NCBI GenBank assembly: GCA_030562195.1
Contig: CM060199.1
Span: 33,438,338-33,502,337, forward strand
Length of the DNA stretch: 64,000 nucleotides
From: Nipponacmea schrenckii
Taxonomy: Eukaryota; Mollusca; Gastropoda; Lottiidae
Direction: 5' to 3'
Part shown: positions 27,549 to 44,264 of the stretch, in pieces
How positions within the stretch are numbered: position 1 is the stretch's first letter
Layout: the number at the start of each line of letters is the position of its first letter
The notes under the pieces: generated by a model
Told to the model about the DNA's origin: nothing
Seen by the model: only the letters and a program-made list of their open reading frames with translations
Database searches by the model: none
Made by a program: the position numbers and the translations under genes

Positions 27549-30510
27549 TCATAAACTATAAACATCATTGCCGTATATTGAGGGTGAAGTAAAGGGAAAC
27601 AATAATGAGAGCCAGCCTATCAAGCCAATAATGAATGCTGCTATAAGTTTAAACCTTGTTGGTTGTGGATAACCCATCACTTCACCAAATACTGGAAATC
27701 CCATATGATTACAGAAAGCATGTGCTAAAATTGGTGCAATCACATGACCTACAACAATAATAAATATATGGTAGTGCATAGTTATAGCTCATTAAAAGGA
27801 CTTTTCTAGAATATTCTATCTCAGTTGTCTCAAAAATAATTTTGAACTCAAGGTTGATGAACATGATACTTGAATTCTGAACAAATACCTCCACTATTGG
27901 TACTCTTTCTTTTCAACTAAAAACAATTGTTTCCCACAAGAAGATATGGAAATAACAAATTATGATTTATTGATGATTGCTCCAATTTATATGCCTAATC
28001 TAAGAATTAGATTGTGTAATAGAGAATTGAAATAATACATACCAGTTCTCATAAATAAAAATGCAGAATAAGCACCAAATACTGTTGTATAACACAGTTG
28101 AAAACCTAAAAAATCAAATAATAGAATGTAAAATTAAACACTATGAAATCAATCTATGTTTGGACACAAAATTGGTTTTGCTTATACATAAAAGGATATA
28201 TTTTGCAGATTTTTATTTAAATTCAGAGGAAAAGTATTTCATCCCTTTCATTTTGTAAAAAAAAGAAAAAGAAAAGTTTACAATTATATTATATTAACAA
28301 AAGATATTCTCATGCATACTTGATGTTTTAAAAGCTTCTAAAACTGGCTGTTGACCTGTTATCACCTTTTCTATCATATGATGAAAATGAGCTGTAATAA
28401 CAAGCAGAAATTCATTAAAGATGGTGCGAAACAGAATAAATCCAAAATATATATAACAACCACTGCTATCGAGATTATAAAAGTTCAGAAACTTAAAACT
28501 CATCCACATATGCTTCAATAAGTAATTTTTTGCAAGGATAATAAAGATATTCAAAGATAAAGTTACAAACAGTTAAAAAACTTGAATTGAGATATATTAT
28601 ACTATTTCTTACACAATTATAATTGTCTACTATCTACTTACCTACACCAAAAAATAAAGGACATAAAATTACTGATGTTCTAGCACCAAATGCTGGCACT
28701 AACAATGGTAACATACATGCTCGAAATATGAATTCTTCTGAAAATGGTGCCTAAAAGAAAAATTTAAACCTATTATGTAGCATGTAACTGAGCATGGGCT
28801 TCTGTAAATTACTAAACATTCTGGTCTATGAATTCTAACTAGAGCCTTGAAAATCAGTTGATGAAATAATACTTACAACTAAATGATTTCTAATCCACAT
28901 TAAATTAGAGAAACAATTACTCCAATATCTTGGTTCTAAATTTTAAAAAAATAACAATCAATAAAACTTCTTTGAAGAAAAAAATGTTAAAAATACACTA
29001 AAACAATGAATAGAGTCTGTTAAGAAATAAAGCTGCTATTAATTGACCCATTTCAACAATAGTACCCTATCCAAAAATATCCAAAAAGAGAAAATGTTTA
29101 CCTAAATAAAGTCCGAATACACCATCAGTATAATGTAATGATAAAGGACCTAAAAATAATATCTGAAAAAAGAAATGAAGATCATGAGTTTCTATATAAA
29201 TAAAGTAAAAAAAGAGTTGTATCTAACATATCTATTTGTTATTTTCAATCAATAAAGCATACAATTAGATATTTCGGTACTTGAACTTCTACATTTTATT
29301 TAAACAACGGTAGCAACTATAAACTTCTTCCTGGTAAGTACTGATAGATAAATCAATTTTACAGAACTTTCTTTTCTGTAACTTGGCATAAATTTGAATT
29401 TAATTGAAAGAAAATTTAGGAGAAGGCCAAAATAGTTTGATAAGATACAAGGAAACTAAAGCTACAAACCATGGTTAATAATAAGGGTAATACAAGAGCC
29501 GGTAATAATCCCGTAAATCTTAGTCCTAGCCATTCTAATATACTATGTGCCTATAAGAAAAAAAGAAAACATTAGTGCTCCATTAACAAGCATATCATTG
29601 GCTTTGATACATACTTCCATTAATTTATCTTAAAGTAAATACAATCTGTTTAATGGGGTACCCTCTTAATATAGTTTCCTCTATTGTTAACATGAGCATA
29701 ATTAGATCTTAGAGCCAAATCATTCAAAAGGTGATACATTTTAACTCCTATCAAATCTGTATTTGGAGAGGAAATCTCTGAATGAGAGAAATAAAAAGAG
29801 AGATATAGGATACAGGAAACAACTCCAAGAGCAAATTCAAAATGTATCCTTTTTGTCAAAATACATATTAGGCTTCTGCAAGTTGCATGTTAAAATATAT
29901 GTAATTGTAATTTCATCCATGTATTGTATTTAATAGTACTCACATCAATGGAATCTTTTGTTTGACTAAAGCAATAGATGACTGGTGGAACTATTAATGA
30001 TATGATACCAACACTGATAAATCTTCTTTTGATTGTTTTAGGGTGGTCTCTGAAAAATACCGACAACCTTCGATAAAGCATAATACAAATTTAATATTAT
30101 GTGTTTACAGGCACTAGAAGGAATACTTCCATATCAGATAGGAATTTGAGAAGTCTAATTTGAATGAATGAAAAAAGCATTGTATCATCAATTCATTCTG
30201 CAAGGGGTATACTACTAACCATTTATCTATTGCAAACCATTTATAAAGGTTATTTCATTTTCAGGTCTCTAAAGAATGATGATAGGTGCCTGATATTCGG
30301 ACTAACATTTCACGTGTAAGAAAAATATAAACCTGCAGAGGTAAATAAAGTAGAATCCTAGAGAATGGAGCCATTAGTTTTCTATTGCCATTACCTATTT
30401 TTGTTAACACTGTCTGACCAAACATATAAACTCCCTACGTATATTATTGCAAACAGCAGACAAAGTAAAACTGCCTGCCATCCTGCGAGAGAAAATATAA
30501 TCGCAGCCAT
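27549..30510 (-). CDS. RCE1: CAAX prenyl protease 2 (Ras-converting enzyme 1)
   Basis: Nine exons: 30395-30510, 29944-30049, 29470-29550, 29102-29162, 28877-28935, 28642-28750, 28320-28391, 28043-28105 and 27549-27748. They total 867 nt and 288 aa, and all junctions keep frame. By family knowledge this ER multi-pass intramembrane endoprotease removes the -AAX tripeptide from farnesylated or geranylgeranylated proteins such as Ras. The signature residues are all present: EExxxR in [10 protein letters not shown] (E146, E147, R151), HFHH at 179-182, and H232 with N236 in [10 protein letters not shown]. Conserved N-terminal words are [12 protein letters not shown] and IKRRF, and the protein is strongly hydrophobic throughout. 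It is shorter than the roughly 329-aa human protein, mainly at the ends. The start codon is the ATG opening [12 protein letters not shown]. It is divergent from POLA2 with 372 bp between the starts. Confidence 0.97.
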
Positions 30511-30882
30511 GACTAATTTCACACTTGCTTATCTGAACACATTCCTCGAGTTTGCTTTGACAAGAAACTGTAACAGAACTAAAATGTTTATATGATGATA
30601 AAAATGCAATTAAATTATGTAAGCCTCAAATTGTTTTTGAATTACTTTTAACCATAGACATTAATCTGAGCCATGAACTAAAAAAAGACGCCCCAGTCTT
30701 ATGATCATTACTATCAAACAAGTGAGGCCTGATTACATTTTGACATAAACTAAACTGGTTACACTTTTGCCGGATGTTGATGTTGTAGATGGCGGGAATT
30801 GTAACTATTCTACAAATAATAAATTAGGCCTTTTGCTTTTCTCTTCTCCCATTCCTATTATCATCCCAAAAGTATCCGCAAA
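30511..30882. promoter_or_regulatory. Shared RCE1/POLA2 divergent promoter interval with E2F-like and ETS-like sites
   Basis: Only 372 bp separate the two start codons, so the interval must hold both promoters and both 5' UTRs unless upstream exons exist. GCGGGAA, the E2F core, is at 30792-30798, about 85 bp before the POLA2 start. GCCGGATGT, an ETS-type word, is at 30769-30777. No TATA box is evident. Motif presence is observed; function is inferred from the known E2F control of replication genes. Confidence 0.6.
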
Positions 30883-33800
30883 ATGGCTGCAATATCAGAA
30901 GAAGAACTTTCTGAAGAGTTTGACATGTTTGGCATCGAATTGGGCGAAGATGAGCTAGTTCTTAAATGTGAGTCAAGTCAATCACTAATCCACTTCGTCA
31001 TGTGCCAGTTGTGGACTCTTGTAATAAACCCCTTTCGTCTACGATTTTGACTACGGTACTTTCAACTAGACTAGTTCAACCTTTGGGGGTTATACATACC
31101 TCGGATCCACCAAGCATACCATGATTATCTCAATTTATTAACAAACTATCATCTTGTTGTTTTCTAATTCTGTCCGAAAAAGATATCAGAGGCTGGATAA
31201 AGAGTCTGCAAGAATCAGACTACACTAGTGTCAGTCAGTGCCAGAGGAGAGTGAATAAAAAAAAGTATTACTGTTATAACTTTATGACTCAAAACTTAAA
31301 GCTTTTAAATGTTTATCTAATAAAAAAAACCAAAAAACCAGATTAAACATTCATACATGAAATAGCCTCAAGCCGTGCAACGTTTGTTAACATTCAATTC
31401 AAATGGCAACTCCAGAATGAATAATGGTTTCATGATATTATTCCTGGGTACTGGTACTTGTACTATTAACACCATGTTTTTTTATGAATTTTATTAAATA
31501 GTTTTCATGTTAACATGTTTCAGTAAAAGAATTGTGTGCCTTATATAGATTATCAGCAACTGATATTGCTAATGAATGGATTGCCTTCTCTCAAACTAAG
31601 AAAGGAGTGGAATTGAATCAGGAGAGCTTAGACCAATTTGATAGAGAGGTAATGGGTGTTTGTTGTAATTCATAAGGACACATAAGCTTTAGATCTTAGG
31701 GAAGGTGGTTTAGAAATTGGTGCTCAAAATATTTAGTTTGAAAGAGATAGTCTTAACTATTAATTTATCTGAAAAGCCAGCATATAGAATCATTCACAGG
31801 AATGACTTTAGAAATTCTTATGATTAAAATAAAAAATATATGGTTTATAGAAAGTCTGACTTATATTTCAGAAACTAGCCAAGAAACAAAATAAAACGCC
31901 AAAAACACCATTGACAAAGAAATCTAAACCTGTTATTTATGATATTAATACTATTCATAAAACGTAAGTACTGTTTCTTTAAAATGTAAGTAATGACTAA
32001 TACTATTTAGTATACTAATAATAATTATACCACTACACTACTACAATGTAATATTCATTTACAATAGTATAAAATGAAAATGATTCATGCTGACTCTTAG
32101 ACAATTAATGATTAGGGTGATTGAAAGTAACTAGTTACTGTTCAATAAAAGGCACTGGCACAGGGTTAAAGTTTTAATGTTATTTTGATAGGCTTGACAA
32201 TGAAAATGATGAAGATGAAGCATTGAAGCTGTATAATTCTTATGGTACACCAACATCTAAGGTAATCCGTACATATATATGTATACGTATCATTTTACAG
32301 CAATATGCATAGCTGTTTTAGTTGCTAAGTCTTTATATTGACAACAATTGTGCTAAAAAATGAATGTCCTTGATCATAAATGTTGTGTCTTTTTGGTGAA
32401 CATACTTATTTTCATTGTTGTTTCTTGCATTTCTACTTTCTGGACTAGTGCCCTTCAAAATATTGTCTGGGGGAAAGAAAATTAACTTTGATTCCATATA
32501 CTAATTTTTTTTCTATTTTGTTCTAAGGGATCATTGTCAAAGAAAAGACAACATACACCAGATACTGGTCCAGTAAAGAGATTAACAGGAGTTGATAGAG
32601 TTTCATCAGTTCCATTTTCACCTGCAAGTTTCTCTCCAGCTAGGTAGCTAATTTGAATTTTTAAGTTCTACATAGCTTGACATCTTGTATGATCAAGTGG
32701 TAGTATGGGATTGTCAATGCTAATAGGATGAACTCCATTATGATTTTAAAACCACCTTCTGATCTTATTGAGTTCTAAATTTTAATTCATATTCTTTTCT
32801 GGAACTGTATCAATCATAACTTGAGTTTATTAGATATTCTTCCTTGTTTTATAGTGCAACACCATCAAGAAAATATGCATCAAGAACTAATAGAGGAGAT
32901 GTATTGATGAGCTACCCTAATGATAATATTAAATGGAAACCCCATCAACAACATTGTAATATCAGTTATTATGATAATACGACATCTATAAACTCTCAAT
33001 TTAAATATATGTTTCAAAAATTAACAGATAAAGCTCATGGTAAGTTGTCTGTTTTTTTTTGAGAAGCCCCAATAGAAAATTTTTTGACAGCTGGCTTGTT
33101 GCTCCTAATTCCATGATTTGTATAATTTGTGTAGGACATTTTTCAAACTATTACTTACGTGCAAATCATGTTTGTATATCAATTTTCATTAAAGGGGTTT
33201 TCAACATTCCAATTTTCTGTCACACCTGTTCTGCAATACCACTCAAACTAAACATTTTATATAGCTGTGTGCCCTAAAATATTGTTAAGCAGCTTTTGCA
33301 TTTCTATGATTATAAGAACCACAGGCATGGGGCCAAAAATTTGAATCGAGCACTAAAATTTTATAGGCAGGAAATTTAACAAAATTTATTATTGATAATG
33401 TACAATAAAAACAAAAAGTATATCAAGTATTTTTCTTCTGTGATGGAGGTCTGCTACCTGGTATATTATAATATTGACTAGAACGTTTGCTAAATAATGG
33501 TGTATTAAAATTTAAAGAACGCATGACATTTTGTCGTGATTTACGAGTTGGAGACCGAGATGTTTCTGATTTTATTGGCATTCCTCCATCTTTTTTAGGT
33601 TTAGATGGTAGCAGTTCACTTATTTTCATATTTAGTTTATTTATAGTCTCATCTTTTTCTTTATTTAAACGGTCTAAATTTTTATTATATTCCTGTATTC
33701 TAAACCTTTCATGACGAATATGTGATAAATCTTTATGCATTAAGTCTATTTGATAACGCATTTTAGCACGTTCAGTTTCTAATTTGTGAATTTGTTCTGA

Positions 33801-36800
33801 ATAGTCACTTAAATTATTAATAAGTTCAGTATTGCGCTTTCCCTCTTTATCAAGTTCTTCACTTTGTTTATTATATTTCAATATCAAGCTTTCCACTAGA
33901 ACTTTAACTCCATTGTTACGCACACACTGATCAAATTGATCAAGAGAACTATCAATTTCATCTTGTATCTTAGTCAGATTTAAACACACCTGATCTATCT
34001 CTTCACTTAACAACTTAAAACTCATATCATCTGGTAAATATGAACTGATATCATTGTTTTCGTTATTTTCATTGTCACTATGTGATATATATGGCTCTAA
34101 TTTTAGGTGCAATTTGAACAATTCATCCTTCACTTTAGAGAGTTTCAGATGGTCTGTCAGCTCTGTTTCACTTGGAATAGATTCACTAGTAGATACAGAT
34201 TGAAGTCTCATTCTCTCATCTGTAATTTGGTTTGTCATCCAGTTAACAATTAATTTCTTGTCTTTTTCTGATAACCTTTTACTCTGTCCAAAATATTTGT
34301 GAACAAAAGTGTGCACCTTTTTCTTCACATCCCCACCATTATTACTCTCTAATTCAATTTTCTTGCCTGAAAATATGACATTCAAAGTCTTGAAAGATAT
34401 GCTACAAATTATACTATTTCATTCAACATGCATTTTCTTCAGAGAAATTTTAATGATTACATGTACCAGTGATGGCTGATTGGATAGCAATTTTGAACAA
34501 TTTTGACACATTTGGATTATACTAGTATAAATAACTGTTTTGTCACTGTTCTTTTGAAGTCATCTAGTAGAAATGGGGAACAGATAGATTTCCAACCATT
34601 GCTTATGTCAAACTGTAATTCATCAAGCACTAGAATTATTTTAATAGTTCATGGTGTTAGAGCCATGCTCATGTTGACTGTAATGTCTGGGGATTTGGAT
34701 CCCCTATTACAAATGAATATTGTACTTAAAATATTCCTACCATCTGTCTGATCACTGGGTAATTTTTTAGTAGGACTTGTAGATACATTATTTTCTGTTC
34801 TAGCTGTATATCTGTCCATTGCTGATCTACATCTAGATTGTAATGATGTAGCTAACCAGGGATAATCTTCTTGTATTATCTCTATAAAGTTATCAAAAGC
34901 TTCGGGTCCTCGTTTTGGAAGTAGTTCTAACATTTTATATGTTTGTTCTGTTTTGGTTTTCTCTGCCTGTTATTAGAAAATGAGAAGTAGTAGGTAAATT
35001 ATCAATAAAAGTGGTATTTACTAAGAAAGCTGATTGAAATCCCTTATATGAAAGGAAATGATTTTGACATGAAATATAGAAATATCAAAACATCAGAACA
35101 AAGTGGATTCACATGAAGTTATCACATTGAGAAGTAATCCCAATCGGTTCATGTTTGATTTTAACTTTTAATTAATTTAAGATATTTCTAATTGGCTTTA
35201 AGATTTAAGCTCTCTTTTTTATTGTCCATATAATTTCAGTGGATTGAACTTGGATTTGATAAAAGTTTTGTTGAAGTCCAAAATTCTATATATGTGTAAC
35301 ATTGCTTATTGTCCCTTTGAATTTGTTCAAAACTCCTTACCCTTATGTGCTCAATCATGTGAGGTTCAAAAATCTTTTTTTCATATAGAGCTGATAAAAT
35401 CTCTTCACTCATTATGATATCCTTTGCTATATTCCTCATTTGAGTTTGTAACACTGTTCTCTGAGGTTCATTCATTTTGTAATATTTGATATATGAAATA
35501 CTAAAAATATATTAGGTATAAAAGAGATCTTGACTTATCCACAAAGCATAATATAAACTATATAACACTGGTAAAACACTTGATATGAAATATGATCCTC
35601 ATAAAGATTCAACAGTACAATGATATAAAATGACAGTAATATTGGTCTCTTAAGATAATGTCCAAACATTTAGAAGTCATTTTCTAATAATAAATCAGCA
35701 ATATTTAGTCCTAATATCTATGGAGATTAACATGATCTAACAGATAATCTCATAACAAAAGCTATTGTATAAAATTGGTTTTTATTAGACTAAACCTGTA
35801 ATCCTATCAAGTATCAAATTACAATGATCTTGAATTTTAAATAATTGTAACTCATTTTCTGATTTTGTTTTAAGATAAATTGATCATCAAAATATTTGGA
35901 AATATTTGTGAAAAATGTTACTTCCTATTACCAAGGCCCACTATGAAATTTGTAAATGATAAGACTATTGTTAAACATATAAAAGCTTACTGGGTCCTAT
36001 TTAATTTACTCTCTGTGTTGTTGATTTATTTTATTCAAATTCAGATTTAATCAGTTAGCTAAGTGGCCGTGAGGAATCTGATAGTATTTTATAATATTAT
36101 GAACTGTGATATAGTTGAGTAGTTTTATTCCCCCCCCCTCTTTCTATGATTGTTTATAGATTAATCTGATTATAAAGGATTAGTCAACTGGAAACAGTCT
36201 TGTCAAGGTGTTGTATGATGCAAGTTTTTATATGAGACAAAGTGCATGTTTGAACATGTTGACTTGTTACAAAAAAAGAAATTATATCATAATGCTTTTC
36301 ATTCCATATGATCAAAAAAAAAAATATATTCTACTTCATACAAACATTTTAAGAAATAATAAAATTTTCTTTATGCCCTTCATACTGATTGCTTTTTTTC
36401 AAAAGTGGTGTTATTTCTATGTCCAACCTACTGTTCCCTTATTGCTGTTTCTAAAGCATTCCTATCAAACTTGTTCTAGATAATGTATGCAACATCGAAC
36501 ATCTTGCTTCAAGTTGCTTCAAACTTAAGTAGATGCTTCCTCTTAAAATATACTAAAATTAAAGTTCTCAACAATTGTCAGTATGAGTATTATATTTTCA
36601 TATGTGTCTAATGTCATAAAGTGCCTATTACTGAAAAGTAATTACTGAAAAACACTTAATTAAATAGCTAATTGCATTTTTATGGATAATTATTAAGTGT
36701 TTTAGAATAATCGGATCATTTAATGATTCTGTTATGTTATTTATGGCATCAGAATTATCTACTGATGAATATATGTATGTTCTTTTGGCCAAGTTTAAAA

Positions 36801-39800
36801 TTTTAAAAGTTTTCTGTACTTAGTCTCTTTGCTTCAAGTTGTGATTTTTGGTCAAAATAACTGTATATAAGCCTGTACATTCCATCTTTCCTGTTAATGA
36901 GTATTGACATTTTATTTTTAGTGTTAAATGATATAATAGAAGATATGTCAAGTCAGATACAACAACATAATAAAATAGAAGAATTATCTCATGTGGCTTT
37001 ACCCACTCAGGTATTGTTACTTTTACTATTTCTACCTCATTTTGCTTTAGTAAGTATACCTCCTTTTGAGGGACAGAGGTGATATATATTTATGATGTCA
37101 CTTGATTTGCTGACCAATCATTACACTCTCACACACTGTTTGTTTTCTAAAAATGAAAACACTGGAAAAACTTGTAAATATTATATCAATATGGACACTG
37201 AGGTCTATTATATGAAAATGACAGGAGTTTTTATTCCTTAAAATAACCATCTGATGGAAGTTATTTGGAAATGGTAAACACAGATCCTCAGTATGAGTAT
37301 ATAAAAACTAGTAATTAACAGCAATGTTTAATTGTAATCTAGGAAGCTGTAACTATTTGTGGAAGAGTATGTTGTGATAGTATTGGTAAATTGAATAAGA
37401 AATCAGTTGTATTAGAAGGATCAAGAGATACGTCTGCTGGTAGAGTTATTCCCCTTGAATTGGATACTCTTTCAGAGTATTCATTGTTTCCTGGACAGGT
37501 ATTATAATTTTTTTGGGGTTAAACTTTTTCAGACAATAATTGAATTGTCCAGTGTTCGTCCTAAACTTAGTCTTTATCCTTGGTAAAATGTCGTTTCCTA
37601 AGTGCTGGACATCAGCACCTATCTGCCATTCTGGCATATTTCTCCTGTACAGTCTTTTTTTTTCATAAGCGGTGGATTACAGCTCATAATCCTCAACTGA
37701 GTTTTAAAATTAAGTAAAGTGAAGAACTGCTTGATTATTGTCAGGACTTGATTTCTTAATCAACAGAGATTTCAGCCATTTAAGTCTTTAATATTTATGA
37801 TAAAAAGGTTTAAATGATAAAATATTTTTGTACAATTTAGATAGTAGCTGTTGATGGGTTAAATAGTTCAGGACAAAAGTTTGTTGCTCAAAAACTACAT
37901 CAAGTAAGTTGTAGATTATAAAGAGAAATGAAATACAGATTTAATGACTTATCAGTAGTCTTGGTGTCATTTGGTAGTATATTCCATTTTACTTTAAAAG
38001 GGAATAATATCGGATAATTTCTTCTTTCAGAATGTGTCATTACCATTTCCTGTTTCTAAAATAGAAGGTGGTAAGTATATTGGTGTTTTATTTGGATTTG
38101 TATTGTTTTTAAGATTGAAACTTGGTTAAAAAGTGCTGTAACAAGTATTATTGTGTTTGAGTATGACACTTCTGTCTTCTTAAGTTTGAATGTTAATTTC
38201 AGATATGAATATAAACATAATGCTTGCTGCTGGTCCATTTACAACATCAGATACACTAACATATGAACCATTAGCTGATTTCTTACAGTTACTACAAAAA
38301 GATCAACCTAATGTATTAATCTTGGTATGTGTCTGAAAAAGTTTCTTGTTATGAAAGATGATGATTACAATTTAACTGTTACAAACTATTTGGAAATGAT
38401 ATAGAATATTTTAATATCTGGTTTAGTATAGCTCTTAATGTTGTGTGTTTGAATCCATAACATATTTAACCATTTGCTTTTGTAGATGGGACCATTAGTT
38501 GATAGCAAAAATACAGAAATAGAGGTAGGTTTCATTTCATTGTACCTTTCATTATTGTCGAAAACTTGAAAGTTTTATGTTATACAGCGTCCCAGAGTCT
38601 CTTGAAATGGTCATTAGTCCCTTTTTGAGCTGAACTTTTGACCTGTAGCACTTTCAAAATAATTAAGGTATTTATTTAAGCATGTCTTTTTATTCATCTA
38701 TTATAGAAAGGAAATACTGATTTTTCATTTGAAGATATATTTAGGAAACAAATGGATGATATTGTTAATGTAACAGAAAAGTAAGTGATAATAAGTATTT
38801 ATTTTGATCTGTGTATTATAGTTTATTAATATCAGGAAGAGAAAAAGGCATTGTATTATAACATATGGTATACGTCATTGTTTATTGTTGCTAAGGAGCA
38901 GAACATTTGAACACCCCTTATATTTCCAAAGTTCATGATAATTTCATGACACATCGTTTGAATGATTTAACAAAAGATTTACATTTGTAGGTTAAACTGT
39001 GAGTTAATTATATTACCATCATATAGAGATGTACATCAAGATTATGTTTATCCTCAACCACCCTATATTTATAACACATCTAAATCGGTAAGTTATATCT
39101 TTTACTTTAAAATTAGCCTGAAACTTTCTTATTCCTATATATGGCTTCTAATATTATTACTTATAGTCAATAGGTACATTTATATTCATTCTATATTTCA
39201 AGCTATATTTGTTTCGAATCAGCCCTTTACTATCATAGAATTGCTTTTATACATTTTTGATAGAATAAGTATTAATGTAATTGTAATTTCAGCATGTCCA
39301 TCTTATGAGTGATCCTTGTACTATTAATATCAATAATATCATAATTGGTATGACCTCAACAGATATATTATTTCATCTTGGACAAGAAGAAATTTCACAA
39401 AGGTAATGAAATTATAAATAAATAATTGTATTTTGTTAATCATTGTGTTCATAATGAAGCTAGATGGATAACATTTATGAATTTAAAAAGAAAAATCTGG
39501 TCTTCATTTCATTTAATTCATAGTTAATTGATAAACGTTTCTTCATTTCATTTTTAAATGCATTAAACTATGTTTAAATGTGTATTATAGTGTAGCTGGT
39601 TCTAAAGATAGACTAGGCAGATTAGCTCAACATCTTTTATTACAACAAAGGTAAGATTTACACCTCTAGAACTACCAAGCACTTGTAATATTGTTTAGAA
39701 ATAAACATACTACCAAAGAATGGTGTGCTGGATAAGAGTAAACTTATTCTAAAAAAAGAAAAATTGTTGTAAAAATATATGAGAAGGCTGACGGTAATAT

Positions 39801-40226
39801 GTATGTGATTTGACAGCAACAACATGATTTGTAATGCATTATTTACATTTTAGTTATTATCCATTGTATCCACCTAATGAAGATATTAATATAGATTATG
39901 ATCATTATGAAGATTATGGTAGAATGCCTGTTACACCTCACATTTTATTATTGCCATCAGATCTACGATATTTCATCAAGGTAATGTTCTTTATCAGCCT
40001 AATATAATTCAATTATTTACCTACTTTAAGACTATGTCTGGGACAAGCAAAACTAAGTTTTACATATATTTTGTAGGATATCAATGGATGCTGTGTAATA
40101 AACCCTGGCAGATTAGCTAAAGGACAAGTTGGTGGAACATTTAGTAAACTAATGGTAAAAACAACAGAAGTCCATTCTACTGGTTCATTATTACCATCAA
40201 TATCAGCTCAAATACTTAAAATATAG
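30883..40226 (+). CDS. POLA2: DNA polymerase alpha subunit B (primosome B subunit)
   Basis: Eighteen exons: 30883-30967, 31524-31648, 31872-31963, 32192-32261, 32528-32643, 32855-33039, 36922-37010, 37343-37498, 37841-37903, 38031-38070, 38203-38324, 38486-38524, 38707-38780, 38991-39087, 39293-39402, 39591-39650, 39854-39980 and 40077-40226. They total 1800 nt and 599 aa, against 598 in human. It is the regulatory subunit of the Pol alpha-primase complex that lays RNA-DNA primers at origins and lagging strands. An N-terminal helical domain (about 1-75) leads to a flexible linker (about 100-200) with several TP/SP sites (TPDTGP, SPASFSP, ATPSRKY). An OB-fold follows (about 255-330, with CGRVCCDS and VVLEGSRD). 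Last comes the inactive calcineurin-like phosphoesterase domain, with AGPFTTSD (350-357), LPSYRDVHQDYVYPQPP (from 427), IGMTSTDILFHLG, YYPLYPP and CCVINPGRLAKGQVGGTF. Intron 6 (33040-36921) hosts an antisense gene. Confidence 0.98.
33423..35475 (-). CDS. CARD plus coiled-coil protein, nested antisense in POLA2 intron 6
   Basis: Three exons: 35341-35475, 34741-34966 and 33423-34366. They total 1305 nt and 434 aa, with consistent phases (AGG|GTAAGG, GATG|GTAGGA, acceptors ending AACAG and TTTTCAG). Residues about 7-95 form a CARD of the caspase-2/CRADD type. The diagnostic stretch is MLELLPKRGPEAFDNFIEII, which in those proteins spans the last CARD helices, and EEILSALYEKKIFEPHMIEHI supplies the earlier ones. 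Residues about 96-155 are Ser/Thr/Lys-rich. Residues about 195-265 are acidic and helical, and 270-372 form a long charged coiled coil. The tail (375-434) is basic and rich in Ser/Pro (SRSPTRKSR, GSRPPSQKKNT). No caspase or death domain follows. CARD plus coiled coil recalls CARD9/CARD11 adaptors, but the CARD itself is closer to CRADD/caspase-2. Function is unknown; a death- or immune-signalling scaffold is inferred. Confidence 0.85.
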
Positions 40227-40560
40227 TTAAACATACTTGGTACTATTTATTATAATAATGTACATAGTATAATCATAGTATATCTAGAGTTCAGTTTCTA
40301 TTGAAATATAAAGTATATTGGTGTGCCTAACCACTCTGACAATTCAATGTTATATTGTACATTCATCACAACTTATCTATGAGTCTATCATTTTTGATAA
40401 GATATTTACACTTCTGATATAAAGTATAAAATTTATACTAAATTCTTCTTTTGTTCTTTTTCTAACTCCATTATTTCTGGAATCAGGATTGTACACATTC
40501 AGATTACACTAAATTATCACAGTATATGAGAGAATTTCTCCGTCCAAATCATGGATTTCC
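40227..40560. other. Convergent 3' ends of POLA2 and RAD51
   Basis: 334 bp separate the two stop codons and must hold both 3' UTRs. On the minus strand AATAAA (TTTATT at 40246-40251) is a candidate RAD51 polyadenylation signal about 310 nt after its stop. If used, the RAD51 transcript reaches to within about 25 bp of the POLA2 stop, so the 3' UTRs would overlap antisense. No canonical AATAAA for POLA2 was seen in the gap. Confidence 0.5.
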
Positions 40561-44060
<3,500 letters not shown>

Positions 44061-44264
44061 ATTTGATTCAACAGTAGTAAATTGATCTCTAGTATATTAA
44101 CAACTATAATAGATATATACAAATTAAAATTTTTATGCTAACATGTGGATTTTCATATTTGAGTTGCTGAAGTAGAAAAATTGAAGATGTTCAGATGATT
44201 TACTTTAGCCTACTAAATTGAGATCATGAAAGACAGGAATAAAAACTAGGCCTAAGCTTGAAAA
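44061..44264 (-). other. RAD51 5' UTR region, possible upstream intron
   Basis: The sequence just upstream of the RAD51 start codon is AT-rich. It includes an acceptor-like TATCTATTATAG (44104-44115, minus strand), so the 5' UTR may be spliced to an exon nearer the E2F-like site at 44807. The structure is unproven. Confidence 0.3.

Noticed and set aside
30365..30958. Plus-strand frames of 76 and 63 codons around the RCE1/POLA2 starts
   Set aside because: The first is antisense to RCE1 exon 1. The second is a different frame overlapping POLA2 exon 1. The real genes explain both.
33487..33714. 75-codon plus-strand frame within POLA2 intron 6
   Set aside because: It is the antisense shadow of the third exon of the CARD/coiled-coil gene.
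36125..36140. Short homopolymer C runs here and at 43-54
   Set aside because: Ordinary low-complexity tracts with no further structure.
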